A stretch of DNA of 64,000 bases from Palsa-504 sp963753225 (GCA_963753225.1 CAVWBQ010000003.1:62001-126000), one strand, 5' to 3'; positions 51,347-59,979 are shown, counted from the first letter of the stretch. Numbers and translations are program-made. Notes: generated by a model not told the origin, from the letters alone.

Positions 51347-52111
51347 GTGGACTTGCAGCTGAACGGCAAGACGGTCCTGGTCACCGGGGCCGGGCAGGGG
51401 CTCGGCCGGGCCATCGGACTGGCCTTCGCCCGGGAGGGCGCCCGGGTCGCCTTCCACTACAACTCCTCGGCCGAGGGCGCGGAGAAGGCCGCAGCCGAGG
51501 TCAGCGCGGGCGGCGGCAAGGCTGTCGCGGTCCGGGCCGACCTGCGCGACGACGCCGCGGTCCAGAAAGCCGTCTCGCAAGCCGAGGACACCCTCGGTCC
51601 TGTATCGATCCTGGTCAACAACGCGGCCGCGACCCAGCGCCAGCGGTTCCTCGACTCCGCCCCGGCCGACTGGCAGGCGCAGGTCGACGTCACGGTGACC
51701 GGCATGCTGCGAATCACCCACGCGGTCGCCCGGCGAATGGCCGAACGGGACGGGGGATCCATCGTCAGCCTGCTCGGCGATTCCGGCCGGGTGGGCGAGT
51801 CCGGCCTCCTGGTCACCGCCACCGCCAGATCCTCGACCGTGGGCCTGACCAAGTCGCTGGCCAGGGAACTGGCCCGGCACCAGATCCGGGCCAACGCGGT
51901 GTCCATCGCCCTAGTCCAGACCGACAGCCTGGACGCGCACACCGGGGGCAGCGAGGACGACCGGATGCGGAAGATCCTGGCCCAGTACCCGCTGCGCCGC
52001 CTCGGCCGGCCGGAGGACGTCGTGCCCATGGTGCTGCTGCTCGCCTCGCCCTTGTCTTCCTGGACCACCGGTCAGATCATTTCGGTCAACGGCGGTTACG
52101 CGATGCCGTGA
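51347..52111 (+). CDS. SDR family oxidoreductase, catalytic Tyr/Lys absent
   Basis: A 254-residue short-chain dehydrogenase fold. The NAD(P) motif 'VLVTGAGQGLGRAIGLAFAREGARV' and 'ILVNNAAA' are intact, as are the C-terminal 'RLGRPEDVVPMVLLLASPLSSWTTGQIISVNGGY'. The active site is unusual: where YxxxK is expected the protein reads 'LVTATARSSTVGLTKSLA', so Thr stands for Tyr and Arg for Lys. It probably works by another mechanism or is non-catalytic. The GTG at 51347 follows AGGGAG. It ends 10 bp before the molybdenum hydroxylase large subunit, suggesting one operon. Confidence 0.87.
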   Translation: MDLQLNGKTVLVTGAGQGLGRAIGLAFAREGARVAFHYNSSAEGAEKAAAEVSAGGGKAVAVRADLRDDAAVQKAVSQAEDTLGPVSILVNNAAATQRQRFLDSAPADWQAQVDVTVTGMLRITHAVARRMAERDGGSIVSLLGDSGRVGESGLLVTATARSSTVGLTKSLARELARHQIRANAVSIALVQTDSLDAHTGGSEDDRMRKILAQYPLRRLGRPEDVVPMVLLLASPLSSWTTGQIISVNGGYAMP

Positions 52112-52121
52112 GGGAGGCCCG

Positions 52122-54446
52122 ATGAAGGACGCCGTCGGCACACCAGTGCCCCGCAAGGAGGACCTGCGGCTGATCACCGGCCGCGGGACCTACGTGTCCG
52201 ACCTCCAGCCGCCCCGGACCCGGCACGTGGCCTTCCTGCGCAGCCCGCACGCGCACGCCAGGATCGACGCCGTCGACGCCAGCCAGGCCCGCGCGCTGGC
52301 GGGCGTCCGGGCCGTGTTCACCGGCGAGGATTTCCGCGACACCGCGCTGCACGCCCGGTCCGCCTTGCCGGGTTACGTCGAGACCGCGCAGCCGGTCCTG
52401 GCCGTCGGCAAGGCCCGCTTCGCGGGCGAGGCGGTCGCGGCCGTGGTGGCGGACAGCCGTTACCTGGCCGAGGACGCGCTCGCGCTGATCGACGTGGACT
52501 ACTCCCCGCTGCCGGTCACCGTGACGGCTTGGGACACCGGGCCCGAGGCCCCGGTGCATGATGAGGCGCCGGACAACGTCCTGCTTACCCGGACCTTCAC
52601 GGCGGGCGACACCGAGGCCGCCCTCGCGGCCGCTGACCTCATCGTGGAGCGCGAGCTGATCGCCAACCGGCACGCAGGCAACCCGATGGAATGCCGGGCC
52701 GGCCTGGCGCTGTGGCAGCCCGAGCGGCGCCGCCTCACCTTCTGGTCGGGCACCCAGGTCCCGCACATCGTCAGGAACATGGTCGCCGAACTGCTCCGCC
52801 TGCCCGAGGGCAGCGTCCGGGTGATCGCGCCCGACGTGGGCGGCGGGTTCGGCGTCAAGGCGGGCCTGTATCCCGAGGACGTGGCGCTGTGCCTGATGGC
52901 GCGGGCACTGCCGGGCACGCCCGTCAAATGGGTCGAGGACCGCGGCGAGCACCTGCTGGCCGCCTGCCACGCCCGCGACCACCGCTACCTGATGACGGCG
53001 GGCTTCACCAGGGACGGCGCCCTGCTGGCGCTGCGCGCCGATATCACCTGCAATACCGGCGCGTACTCCGGCTACCCGTGGACCGCCGGGATCGAGCCGC
53101 TGATGGCGGGCGGCCTGCTCAGCGGCCCCTACCGGCTTGCGAACTACGATTGCACGGTGCGCGGCGTGGCCACGAACACCTCGCCCGCCGGTCCGTACCG
53201 CGGGGTCGCCCGCCCGGCCAGCGTCTTCGCCATGGAGTCGGTGATCGACTCCGCGGCCCGGGCGCTGGATCTCAGCGGCGAGCAGATCCGCCGCCGGAAC
53301 TTCATCCGGCCGGAAGACATTCCCTACCGGATGCCGTCCCGGCTGGTCGACGACTCCGGGCACTACGCGGCCTGCCTGGACAAGGCGATCGAGCTGGCCG
53401 GCTTTGAGGAGCAGGCCCACCGCGCCGAGCAGAAACGGCGCGTCGCGGACGGCGAGCCGAGGCTCGGCGTCGGCTTCGCCTGCTACAACGAGCTGACAGG
53501 GCTGGGCCGCGCCGCCTCGGCCGGGCCGCGGATGCCGTTCCGCACCGGACACGAGGCATGCACGGTACGGATCAACCCGGACGGCACCGTCACCGCCTTC
53601 AGCGGCGTGACCTCCCAGGGCCAGGGACTGGAGACCACGATCGCGCAGGTCGTCGCGGACGCGGTCGGGGTCTGCTACGACGCCGTCGAGGTACGTATCG
53701 GCGATACCGACGAGTCGCTGTGGGGGTTCGGCGCGTTCTCCTCGCGCCAGGCGGTCATCGGCGGGGGAGCGGCCCGGCTGGCCGGCGAGGCGGTGAGGGA
53801 CCGCGCGCTGCGCCTGGCGGCGGGCCTGCTGGACGCTAAGGCCGACGAGCTGACCGTGTCCGGCGGCCAGATCTTCGTCAACGGGGACGAGCGGCCCTCG
53901 CTCGGCCTCGCCGAGGTCGGCCGGGTCGCCTACCTGGAATCGAACCGGCTGCCCGAGGGCATCGAGCCGGGCCTCGAGGAGACCCGCTTCTACGACCCGA
54001 TCCGCGGCGCGTTCGCCGCCGGGGCGCAGGTCGTCAGGATCGAGATCGCCCCGGACACGGCGGAGCTGCGCATCCTGGACTGGATCTGCGTGGAGGACGC
54101 GGGCCGGATCATCCACCCGCTGATCGTCGACGGGCAGATCGCGGGCGCCGTCGCCCAGGGCATCGGCGGCGCGCTCTACGAGCACATCGTCTACGACGAG
54201 GACGGAAACCTGTCCACCGGCAGCCTGCTGGACTACCTGATGCCCACCTCGGCGGAGATCCCTGAGCTGGTCATCGGGCACGTGGCGTACCCGGCCGCGA
54301 ACCCGCTCGGCGTCCGCGGCGTCGGCGAGGGCGGCACGCTCGGCCCGGCCGCGGCGCTGGCCGGGGCGGTCGGCGATGCGGTTGGCGTCGCGGTCGACCG
54401 GCTGCCGATCACGCCCAGCAGCCTGTGGGAGCTCATGACGTCGTGA
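52122..54446 (+). CDS. molybdenum hydroxylase large subunit (xanthine dehydrogenase/CoxL family)
   Basis: A 774-residue molybdopterin-binding subunit. 'GTPVPRKEDLRLITGRGTYVSDL' is the usual opening of CoxL-like subunits; 'APDVGGGFGVKAGLYPEDVAL', the cofactor contact 'TSPAGPYRGVARPAS', 'SQGQGLETTIAQVVADA' and the catalytic-Glu motif 'VRGVGEGGTLGPAAAL' follow. The active-site loop lacks the AYxCSFR signature of true CO dehydrogenase, so this is a form II-like or aromatic/aldehyde hydroxylase. It needs the FAD and 2Fe-2S subunits encoded downstream. Its TGA overlaps the GTG of the enoyl-CoA hydratase gene. Confidence 0.93.
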   Translation: MKDAVGTPVPRKEDLRLITGRGTYVSDLQPPRTRHVAFLRSPHAHARIDAVDASQARALAGVRAVFTGEDFRDTALHARSALPGYVETAQPVLAVGKARFAGEAVAAVVADSRYLAEDALALIDVDYSPLPVTVTAWDTGPEAPVHDEAPDNVLLTRTFTAGDTEAALAAADLIVERELIANRHAGNPMECRAGLALWQPERRRLTFWSGTQVPHIVRNMVAELLRLPEGSVRVIAPDVGGGFGVKAGLYPEDVALCLMARALPGTPVKWVEDRGEHLLAACHARDHRYLMTAGFTRDGALLALRADITCNTGAYSGYPWTAGIEPLMAGGLLSGPYRLANYDCTVRGVATNTSPAGPYRGVARPASVFAMESVIDSAARALDLSGEQIRRRNFIRPEDIPYRMPSRLVDDSGHYAACLDKAIELAGFEEQAHRAEQKRRVADGEPRLGVGFACYNELTGLGRAASAGPRMPFRTGHEACTVRINPDGTVTAFSGVTSQGQGLETTIAQVVADAVGVCYDAVEVRIGDTDESLWGFGAFSSRQAVIGGGAARLAGEAVRDRALRLAAGLLDAKADELTVSGGQIFVNGDERPSLGLAEVGRVAYLESNRLPEGIEPGLEETRFYDPIRGAFAAGAQVVRIEIAPDTAELRILDWICVEDAGRIIHPLIVDGQIAGAVAQGIGGALYEHIVYDEDGNLSTGSLLDYLMPTSAEIPELVIGHVAYPAANPLGVRGVGEGGTLGPAAALAGAVGDAVGVAVDRLPITPSSLWELMTS

Positions 54447-55165
54447 TCACCCAGCACCGCGACGGCGACGTGACCGTCATCGAGATCGACCGGCACGAAC
54501 GGCGCAACGCCCTGGACACCGCGCACTGCCACGACCTGCGCGAGGCCCTGACCCCGGAGACACTGACCGGGCCGGAGAGTGCCCGGGCCATCGTCATCAC
54601 CGGGGCCGGATCCAGCTTCTGCGCCGGCGCCGACCTGCGGGCCGTCTACGACGCGGCGTTCCGTGACGCGCTGTACGCCATGCTGGCCGCCGTCACCGAG
54701 GTGACCGTCCCGGTGCTCGCCGCGGTCAACGGCCCCGCTATCGGCGCCGGCGCACAGCTCGCCCTGGCCTGCGACCTGCGCGTCGCCGCCCCGGAGGCGA
54801 CGTTCGCGATCCCCGCCGCGCGGCTCGGCATCGCGGTGGACCGGTGGACGATCCGCCGGCTGGCGCTGCTGGCCGGCACCGGCACCGCCCAGGCCGTGCT
54901 GATCGGCGGCGAGACGCTGGACGCCACCGCCGCGCTGCGCTGCGGGCTGGCCAGCAGGCTCGGGGACCGGGCCGCGGCCCTGGCCTGGGCCGGCGAGCTG
55001 GCCGGGCTCGCCCCGCTCAGCCTGGCCTACGCCAAGAAAGCCCTCAACGAGCCGGACAGCGCCGGGCTGGCCAAGGACTTCGAGGCCTGCTGGGCCAGCG
55101 AGGACGCCGCCGAGGGCCAGCGCGCCCGTGCGGACAAGCGCCCGCCCAGGTTCCGGGGGCGGTAG
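54443..55165 (+). CDS. enoyl-CoA hydratase/isomerase family protein, within the Mo-hydroxylase operon
   Basis: A 240-residue crotonase-fold protein. 'IEIDRHERRNALD' gives the CoA-binding Arg/Asn block, 'ITGAGSSFCAGADLRAVYD' the first oxyanion-hole segment and 'AAVNGPAIGAGAQLALACDLRVAA' the second. The GTG at 54443 overlaps the stop of the large-subunit gene (GTGA), indicating coupled translation, and 2 bp separate its stop from the FAD subunit's start. This placement inside the oxidase operon suggests that the hydroxylase substrate is a CoA thioester or feeds directly into one. The reaction itself is not determined. Confidence 0.9.
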   Translation: MITQHRDGDVTVIEIDRHERRNALDTAHCHDLREALTPETLTGPESARAIVITGAGSSFCAGADLRAVYDAAFRDALYAMLAAVTEVTVPVLAAVNGPAIGAGAQLALACDLRVAAPEATFAIPAARLGIAVDRWTIRRLALLAGTGTAQAVLIGGETLDATAALRCGLASRLGDRAAALAWAGELAGLAPLSLAYAKKALNEPDSAGLAKDFEACWASEDAAEGQRARADKRPPRFRGR

Positions 55166-55167
55166 CG

Positions 55168-56007
55168 GTGAAGCCAGCCCCCTTCGACTACGTTAGGGCC
55201 GGCCGCGTCGAGGACGCCGTCGCGGCGCTGGCGGCGGCCAACTCCGGCGGCGAGGGCAAGGTCATCGCGGGCGGCCAGAGCCTGATGCCCCTGCTGGCGC
55301 TGCGGCTGGCCCAGCCCAGCGTCCTTGTCGACATCAACCGCGTCCCCGGCCTGGACGCGATCGGCCCGCGGCCTGGCGGCGGCCTGCGGATCGGCGCCCT
55401 GACCCGGCACCGCGCGCTCGCCGCCCAGTGCCAGCACCCGCTGCTCGCCGAGGCCGCCCGCTGGGTAGGCCACGCCGCCATCCGCACCCGCGGTACGCTC
55501 GGCGGCAGCCTGGCGCACGCCGACCCGGCCGCCGAGCTCCCCGTCGTCGCGGTCGCATCCGGCGGGGTCGCGACCGTCGCGGGTCCGGCGGGCCGGCGCG
55601 AGATACCGGCCGCGGACCTGTTCACTGGCGCGCTGCAGACCAGCCTGGAGGATGACGAGCTCATCGAGGCGGTGGAGTTCCCGGCCCTGGGCCGGTGGGG
55701 GTTCGCCGAGTTCGCCCGGCGGCACGGCGACTTCGGCCTAGTCGTCGTCGCGGCCGCCGAAATAGACGGCCGCCTGCGGCTGGCCCTGGGCGGTGTCGCG
55801 GCCGCCCCGGCCCGCCCGGCCGCTGCCGAAGCCGTCCTGGCTGGCGGCCCGCTGAGCCCCGCGCGGATCGGCGAGGCCGCCGAGGCCGCGGCCGGCGAGA
55901 TCGAGCCCGCCGCCGACATCCATGCGAGCGCCGGCTACCGGCGGCAGCTGACCCGGATCCTGGTCATCCGCGCGCTGAAGCAGGCCGCCGCGGCCCAGGC
56001 CGCCTAG
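55168..56007 (+). CDS. molybdenum hydroxylase FAD-binding medium subunit (CoxM-like)
   Basis: A 279-residue FAD subunit. Family motifs: 'FDYVRAGRVEDAVAAL', 'VIAGGQSLMPLLALRLAQPSVLVDINRV' (AGGQSL for FAD pyrophosphate), 'IRTRGTLGGSLAHADPAAELPVVAVA' (TxGG, second FAD motif) and a CO_deh_flav_C tail. It relays electrons from the 2Fe-2S clusters to the final acceptor. The GTG at 55168 is 3 nt after the upstream stop. The gene order large subunit, hydratase, medium, small differs from the common M-S-L order. Confidence 0.93.
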   Translation: MKPAPFDYVRAGRVEDAVAALAAANSGGEGKVIAGGQSLMPLLALRLAQPSVLVDINRVPGLDAIGPRPGGGLRIGALTRHRALAAQCQHPLLAEAARWVGHAAIRTRGTLGGSLAHADPAAELPVVAVASGGVATVAGPAGRREIPAADLFTGALQTSLEDDELIEAVEFPALGRWGFAEFARRHGDFGLVVVAAAEIDGRLRLALGGVAAAPARPAAAEAVLAGGPLSPARIGEAAEAAAGEIEPAADIHASAGYRRQLTRILVIRALKQAAAAQAA

Positions 56008-56015
56008 GAGGATCG

Positions 56016-56483
56016 ATGCTGGTCAGTTTCAGCGTCAACGGCAGGCCCGAGCGGATCGACGTCGAGGCCAGGCGCACCCTGGCCGACGCGCTCCGCGAGG
56101 ACCTCGGGCTCACCGGCACCCACCTGGGCTGCGAGCAAGGCGTCTGCGGGGCCTGCACCGTGCTGCTGGACGGCGAGCCGGTCCGGTCCTGCCTCATGCT
56201 GGCCGTGCAGGCCGACGGGTCCTCGCTGACCACGGTGGAGGGCCTAGCCGCCGAGGGCGGCGAACTGCACCCGCTGCAGCAGGCGTTCGCCGACTGCCAC
56301 GGGCTGCAGTGCGGCTTCTGCACGCCGGGTTTCCTGATCTCCGCGCTGCACCTGCTAGCCGAGAACCGCGACCCCACCCGCGAGGAAATCCGCACCGGGC
56401 TGTCCGGCAACATCTGCCGCTGCACCGGCTACGCCGGCATCGTCGACGCGGTCCGCCAGGCCGCCGTCACGATGAAGGACTAG
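56016..56483 (+). CDS. molybdenum hydroxylase 2Fe-2S small subunit (CoxS-like)
   Basis: A 155-residue iron-sulfur subunit. The plant-type ferredoxin cluster is bound by 'LGCEQGVCGACTVLLDG' plus the Cys in 'VRSCLML'; the second cluster by 'LQCGFCTPGFLISALHLL' and 'NICRCTGYAGIVDAV'. All eight expected Cys are present. AGGAGGATCG precedes the ATG, 8 bp after the medium subunit. It completes the heterotrimeric hydroxylase and ends the operon; the acyl-CoA ligase remnant lies antisense just beyond. Confidence 0.95.
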   Translation: MLVSFSVNGRPERIDVEARRTLADALREDLGLTGTHLGCEQGVCGACTVLLDGEPVRSCLMLAVQADGSSLTTVEGLAAEGGELHPLQQAFADCHGLQCGFCTPGFLISALHLLAENRDPTREEIRTGLSGNICRCTGYAGIVDAVRQAAVTMKD

Positions 56484-56484
56484 G

Positions 56485-56690
56485 TCAGCTCGAACAGCAC
56501 CGCCGGGTGCTTCGCCAGGACCTACTCGATCTCGGCCGGGTAGATGTTCTCGCCGCCGCGGATGACCCGCCCGCCGCGCCGAGCGTCTCCAGGTGCCCAG
56601 CCAGCCGTCCGGTCCGCTCGTGCACTTGCGCCCAGGTACGCACCACCCGGTCGTCGCGGAACGCCACTGCCCCGCCGGACGTGGCACGCT
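56485..56690 (-). pseudogene. acyl-CoA synthetase (AMP-binding) remnant
   Basis: On the minus strand, 'AFRDDRVVRTWAQVHERTGRLAGHLETLG' (the N-terminal part of an AMP-binding acyl-CoA ligase) is joined within a few bases to 'GGRVIRGGENIYPAEIE' (the C-terminal A8-A10 region). A stop codon and 'VLAKHPAVLFELT' follow. The whole central domain has been deleted. Its location beside crotonase and hydroxylase genes suggests it once activated the pathway's acid substrate. Confidence 0.7.
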
Positions 56691-57029
56691 ACGCCCCGCC
56701 TCGCCTGTTGCATCCACCTGAGTATCTGATCCGTAAACGTGTCAGGCGTGTCCGGTACCTGCACATTCCACTGCTGACCTGCCCAGACGGGACTCGCGAA
56801 CATCCCGCTCACCGGCATCCCAGCATGTTGACCGGCTGCCCCGGAGTCCGGTAGGTATAGGGTGATTGTGTGCCAGGTGGGCGCTTGAGCACCTGCCGGG
56901 TGTGATGTGACACCGACGCCGCCGTATCGTGCGCATCTGCGGGCGGCGGTGGCCCGTGCTGGTAGCGCATGGTCGGCAAGTACGCATAGCCGGACTGCCA
57001 GCACCGGTCGGCCGATTGCCCCGGGAGGG
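56691..57029. other. intergenic region after the ligase remnant
   Basis: This 340-bp stretch between the acyl-CoA ligase remnant and the second crotonase gene contains no supported gene. The coding frame upstream of the crotonase ATG has composition but no family features. Confidence 0.5.
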
Positions 57030-57818
57030 ATGTTGACCGAGCCGATCACCGTGGAGCACGACAGGCACGTACTGCTGATCGGGTTGAACCGCCCGGCCAA
57101 GCGCAACGCCGTCAACTTGGCGACCATGGACGCGCTGTGCGGCGCGTACGAGATCCTGGGCACCGATGACCAGCTGCGCGCGGGCGTACTGTTCGCGCAC
57201 GGTGATCACTTCTCGGCGGGCCTGGACCTGGCCGAGGTCGGCCCGGCGGTCGCTGAGCACGGCCCGCAGGTCCTGTACGGCTCGCACCGCTTCGACCCGT
57301 TCGGCGTCTGGCGGGACCCGGTGCCCAAGCCGGTGGTCATGGCGGTCAACGGTATCGCGTTCACCTTGTCGGTCGAGCTCGCCCTGGCCGCCGACATCGT
57401 GATCGCTGCCGATGACGTGCGCTTCCGGCAGCTGGAGATCGGCCGGGGGATCGTGCCGTTCGGCGGTGCCACCTTCCGCGCGCCCGCGCAGCTCAGCTGG
57501 GGCAACGCGATGCGCTTCCTGCTCACCGCAGAGGAGTTCGGCGCGGCCGAGGCACTGCGGATCGGGCTGGTGCAAGAGGTGGTGCCGGCCGGGGCGCATG
57601 TCCGTCGGGCCACCGAACTGGCCCATCTCATCGCCCGGCAGGCCCCGCTGGGGGTACAGGCCACGCTGGCCAGCGCGCGCGCCGGGCTCGGCCGCGGCCC
57701 TGACGCCGGGCGCGACACGATCGCATCGCTGCTGCCCGGAATCCTGGGCAGCCAGGACGCCGCCGAAGGCCTGCGCAGCTTCACCGAACGGCGCGAGGCG
57801 CACTTCACTGGCCACTGA
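57030..57818 (+). CDS. enoyl-CoA hydratase/isomerase family protein (second copy)
   Basis: A 262-residue crotonase. 'VLLIGLNRPAKRNAVNLATMDAL', the oxyanion block 'VLFAHGDHFSAGLDLAEVG' and 'VVMAVNGIAFTLSVELALAADIVIAAD' are clear. 'VRFRQLEIGRGIVPFGGATFRAP' replaces the usual acidic GxxPxxG segment. The ATG at 57030 follows GGGAGG. It is not closely similar to the hydratase at 54443, so this is an independent gene rather than a tandem duplicate. It is flanked on both sides by gene remnants. The substrate is unknown; catabolism of acyl-CoA is likely. Confidence 0.9.
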   Translation: MLTEPITVEHDRHVLLIGLNRPAKRNAVNLATMDALCGAYEILGTDDQLRAGVLFAHGDHFSAGLDLAEVGPAVAEHGPQVLYGSHRFDPFGVWRDPVPKPVVMAVNGIAFTLSVELALAADIVIAADDVRFRQLEIGRGIVPFGGATFRAPAQLSWGNAMRFLLTAEEFGAAEALRIGLVQEVVPAGAHVRRATELAHLIARQAPLGVQATLASARAGLGRGPDAGRDTIASLLPGILGSQDAAEGLRSFTERREAHFTGH

Positions 57819-57894
57819 CCGTTCCCGCTAGCCGACTACACCGCGCGAACAGGCTGGCACCGCGGCTACCAGATCGTTCGCTGTCAGCGCGGAA

Positions 57895-58250
57895 ACAGAC
57901 CGGCATCGCACACCGCGGGCATCCCGGAGGGGACGGCGTTCGCGACCAAGCCGGAACTGGCGCTGCGGATGATCATCGGTGCGCTAGATGCCGGGATTCC
58001 CGTGAGCTGGGTGACCGGTGATGAGGTAGACGGTGCCGACCCGGGATTACGGGCCGCCCTGGAGGATCGGCAGGTGCACTATGTGCTGGCCGTGGCCAAG
58101 AGCCACCCGGTGACCACCGCGGCCGGCGCTGTGCGCGCGGACCTGCTGGCCAGGAGGCTGCCGCCGCGGGCCTGGCAGCGGCTGTCGGCCGGGCCTGGCG
58201 CCAAGGGGCATGGGTGGTATGACTAGGCCTGGATCAGCATCGATCCCGGG
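57895..58250 (+). pseudogene. IS701-family transposase fragment
   Basis: Reads 'AGIPEGTAFATKPELALRMI', 'DAGIPVSWVTGDEVDGADPGLRAAL' and 'VHYVLAVAKSHPV', the central DDE part of IS701 transposases (usually GDxVYG; here Asp replaces Tyr). A TAG interrupts the conserved 'GWYDWAWI' motif, after which 'AWISID' continues in frame. Both ends of the gene and element are missing, so it is inactive. Confidence 0.8.
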
Positions 58251-58300
58251 CGCCGGTCAGCGACAGTGCGCAGGCGCCCACGCGGTTCGCGGCGCAGCGG

Positions 58301-58951
58301 TTGAGCCGCGAGGAGATCGTGGCCGCGGCCGTCGCGACTGCGGACCGCGACGGAGTCAACGCGGTCAGCATGCGCCGCGTCGCCGCCGTTCTCGGCTCCG
58401 GGACCATGTCGCTGTACCGGCACGTCGCCAGCCGCGAGCAGCTGCTGGATTTGATGATCGACTCGGCATACTCCGGGATCGGGCTGCCCGCGGGGCCCAG
58501 CGGCGCATGGCGTCACGACCTCGCCCTGCTGGCGCACGCCCAGCGGGGCATGATGCGCGCCCACCCGTGGGCCGCGCTGCTCGTGGGCAGCAGGCCGCCG
58601 GTGCTGGCGGGCTTCCTGCGGCCATTTGAGTTCGCGCTCGCCGCCCTGACCGGCGCCGGGCTCGAGATCACCGACGCGGCGGGCGCGGCGGCGACCCTCA
58701 ACGCGTTCGTCACCGGCTTCACGTTGTACGAGCACGCGGAGGAGGAAGCACGCCGGCGCACCGGGCTGACGAAGGAAGACTGGCGCGCCCGCAACGCGCC
58801 GCTGGTAGAGCGCATCCTTGCCAGCGGCGACTACCCGGCGGTCAGCCAGTTCGTCGAGCGTGCGCAAGACCTCGACCCGGAAACCGCGTTCGAGACCGCC
58901 CTGCGCCGCATCCTCGACGGCATCCAGGCATCGCTGCCCGCACCCCGCTGA
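58301..58951 (+). CDS. TetR family regulator (TetR_C type), uncertain 5' end
   Basis: A 216-residue regulator. HTH 'SREEIVAAAVATADRDGVNAVSMRRVAAVLGSGTMSLYRHVASREQLLDLM' and the TetR_C-like ligand domain ('AWRHDLALLAHAQRGMMRAHPWAALLVGSRPP', 'TLNAFVTGFTLYEHAEEEARRR') place it near the tetracycline-repressor branch. The only available start is TTG at 58301, without a clear ribosome site; coding-like sequence ('PTRFAAQRLSREEI') runs upstream into the IS701 remnant, so the first residues or the promoter may have been lost. A strong terminator follows at 59010. Confidence 0.82.
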   Translation: MSREEIVAAAVATADRDGVNAVSMRRVAAVLGSGTMSLYRHVASREQLLDLMIDSAYSGIGLPAGPSGAWRHDLALLAHAQRGMMRAHPWAALLVGSRPPVLAGFLRPFEFALAALTGAGLEITDAAGAAATLNAFVTGFTLYEHAEEEARRRTGLTKEDWRARNAPLVERILASGDYPAVSQFVERAQDLDPETAFETALRRILDGIQASLPAPR

Positions 58952-59009
58952 AACCGTCACGTCACTGCGCCGGGGAACCTGCTGAAGCGGCAGCGATCCC
59001 TGGCGCCTG

Positions 59010-59050
59010 CGGCACCCTCCGATCGGATGGAATCCGATCGGAGGGTGCCG
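59010..59050 (+). terminator. 19-bp-stem hairpin terminator
   Basis: A perfect 19-bp inverted repeat (59010-59028 with 59032-59050) and a 3-nt loop GGA, 58 bp after the TetR stop. It is one of the strongest hairpins in the window. Confidence 0.8.
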
Positions 59051-59241
59051 GACATGACACGGCACCCGCCGGTCACTGTTGAACCTAGGCAGCTGCGGGC
59101 GGACAGCTGCGGGCGGGCGGTCGGGGGGTGGAATCAGACAGAATCAGACAGGAGTTGTTAAATCAGATAGTTCTGGACACTCTGGACATGATCCGTTTAG
59201 GTTGAATCACCTCAATTGCCATATCGGAAAGAGGCTCCGCT

Positions 59242-59979
59242 TCAGCGCGGGGTGAGGACGTCGAACTCGTTGCCCTCCGGGTCGGCCAGGCACGTCCACG
59301 GGACGTCGCCCTGGCCGAGGTCGATGTCGGTGGCGCCGAGTGCTCGCAGCCGGGCCACCTCCGCCGCTTGATCGTCACCGGGGTAGGGCCGCAGGTCGAG
59401 ATGGACGCGGTTCTTCACGGTCTTCGCATCCGGCGTGCGGAGAAACTGCAGATACGGTCCGACACCCCTGGCGGAGCGCAGCACCGCGTGATCGCCGGTC
59501 ACCTGGTGCAGGGTCCAGTCCATCGCCTCGTCCCAGAACCGGGCCATGGCCCGCGGGTCCGCGCAGTCGACCGTCACCGCAGCCACTGGCCCGGTGTCCC
59601 GGCCGCCCGGCCAGGGCGCCAGCACGCAGAACTCGTTGCCCTCCGGGTCGGCCAGGACGGTCCATGAGGCGTCGCCCTGGCCCACGTCGGCGGGCGTCGC
59701 GCCGAGATCCTGCAGCCGCGCAACCAGGTCCGCCTGATGGGCCGCTGAGGTGGTGGCGAGGTCGACGTGCACGCGGTTCTTCACCGTCTTGGGTTCCGGG
59801 ACGGCAAGGACGTCGATGCAGACGGCAACGGGGTCGGGATAGGCGAACCCCGGGGGTTCGACGTTGGTCACGCCGGGTTCCTCGCTGGAAACACTCCAGC
59901 CGAGTGCCTCCGCCCAGAACCGGCCGACCGCGGAGTCATCCCGGGCATTCATCGCAATCTGAACAAGCCGCAGCGCCAT
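59242..59979 (-). CDS. tandem VOC (glyoxalase/bleomycin-resistance-like) domain protein
   Basis: A 245-residue protein with two vicinal-oxygen-chelate domains. Each half has the actinobacterial VOC pattern: 'MNARDDSAVGRFWAEALGW' then 'KTVKNRVHVDLATTSAAHQADLVARLQDLGAT' and 'WTVLADPEGNEFCVL', repeated as 'DCADPRAMARFWDEAMDW', 'KTVKNRVHLDLRPYPGDDQAAEVARLRALGAT' and 'WTCLADPEGNEFDVL'. The start at 59979 matches the domain start. Members can be dioxygenases, isomerases or drug-binding resistance proteins; none can be chosen here. No operon partner. Confidence 0.9.
   Translation of the reverse strand: MALRLVQIAMNARDDSAVGRFWAEALGWSVSSEEPGVTNVEPPGFAYPDPVAVCIDVLAVPEPKTVKNRVHVDLATTSAAHQADLVARLQDLGATPADVGQGDASWTVLADPEGNEFCVLAPWPGGRDTGPVAAVTVDCADPRAMARFWDEAMDWTLHQVTGDHAVLRSARGVGPYLQFLRTPDAKTVKNRVHLDLRPYPGDDQAAEVARLRALGATDIDLGQGDVPWTCLADPEGNEFDVLTPR

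Noticed and set aside
52086..54281. A 731-codon minus-strand open frame
   Set aside because: It is antisense to the molybdenum hydroxylase large subunit, with Gly/Arg/Val-biased composition typical of shadow frames in high-GC DNA.
52122..56483. A CO dehydrogenase (coxMSL) call
   Set aside because: The active-site loop reads GPYRGVARP without the AYxCSFR signature and the gene order differs, so only a general molybdenum hydroxylase is supported.
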